Below, piece by piece: positions 5,169 to 5,178 of a stretch of 5,178 nucleotides of DNA. The stretch spans positions 1 to 5,178 of the forward strand of contig JAISBX010000158.1 in NCBI GenBank assembly GCA_031265965.1, read 5' to 3'. Source of the stretch: Oscillospiraceae bacterium (lineage in GTDB: Bacteria; Bacillota_A; Clostridia; Oscillospirales; Oscillospiraceae). How positions within the stretch are numbered: the stretch's first letter is position 1; every line of letters starts with the position of its first letter. The position numbers and the translations under genes are program-made. The notes below the pieces were generated by a model. That model was not told the origin of the DNA and ran no database searches. It was given only the letters and a program-made list of their open reading frames with translations.

Positions 5169-5178
5169 ATTTCGTTTG

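Overview
This GC-rich window is most likely from an uncultured member of the Clostridia (Firmicutes), perhaps of the Oscillospiraceae/Christensenellaceae type. I infer this from gene order, not from a marker gene. The order NAD(P)HX-repair enzyme, small LolA/GerS-type lipoprotein, alanine racemase, MazF/EndoA is a recurring Firmicutes neighbourhood (acpS-ydcC-alr-ndoAI-ndoA in Bacillus subtilis; gerS-alr2 in Clostridioides difficile). The GerS-type lipoprotein beside alr suggests a spore former or a descendant of one.

Layout. The left edge (1-494, + strand) holds the last 33 codons of an unidentified gene, followed 2 nt later by an unidentified 129-residue gene. The rest (498-5178) is one minus-strand operon, read from right to left. 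A near-consensus sigma-A promoter lies at 5140-5168 (TTGACT, 17-nt spacer, TATAAT). It is followed by bifunctional nnrE-nnrD (5085-3538), a lipoprotein overlapping it by up to 11 nt (3548-2928), alr (2911-1799), a 114-nt non-coding gap, mazF/ndoA (1684-1331), a secreted or membrane-anchored protein (1297-782) and a 93-residue ORF almost abutting it (779-498). The two strands converge with only 3 nt between stop codons, and no terminator is visible there.

How the genes fit together. NnrDE repairs damaged NADH/NADPH hydrates. Alr makes D-alanine for peptidoglycan and, in spore formers, controls the L-alanine germinant pool. A GerS-like lipoprotein would act at the spore cortex or envelope. MazF is an mRNA interferase that normally has a ribbon-helix-helix antitoxin (EndoAI) encoded directly upstream, between alr and mazF.

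The most notable point is that this antitoxin gene is absent. The gap holds only a ribosome binding site for mazF, a UACAU pentamer (the EndoA cleavage sequence) in the sense strand, an imperfect palindrome, and on the opposite strand a perfect extended -10 element (TGaTATAAT) pointing antisense into alr. No RNA genes, CRISPR arrays or mobile elements were seen.
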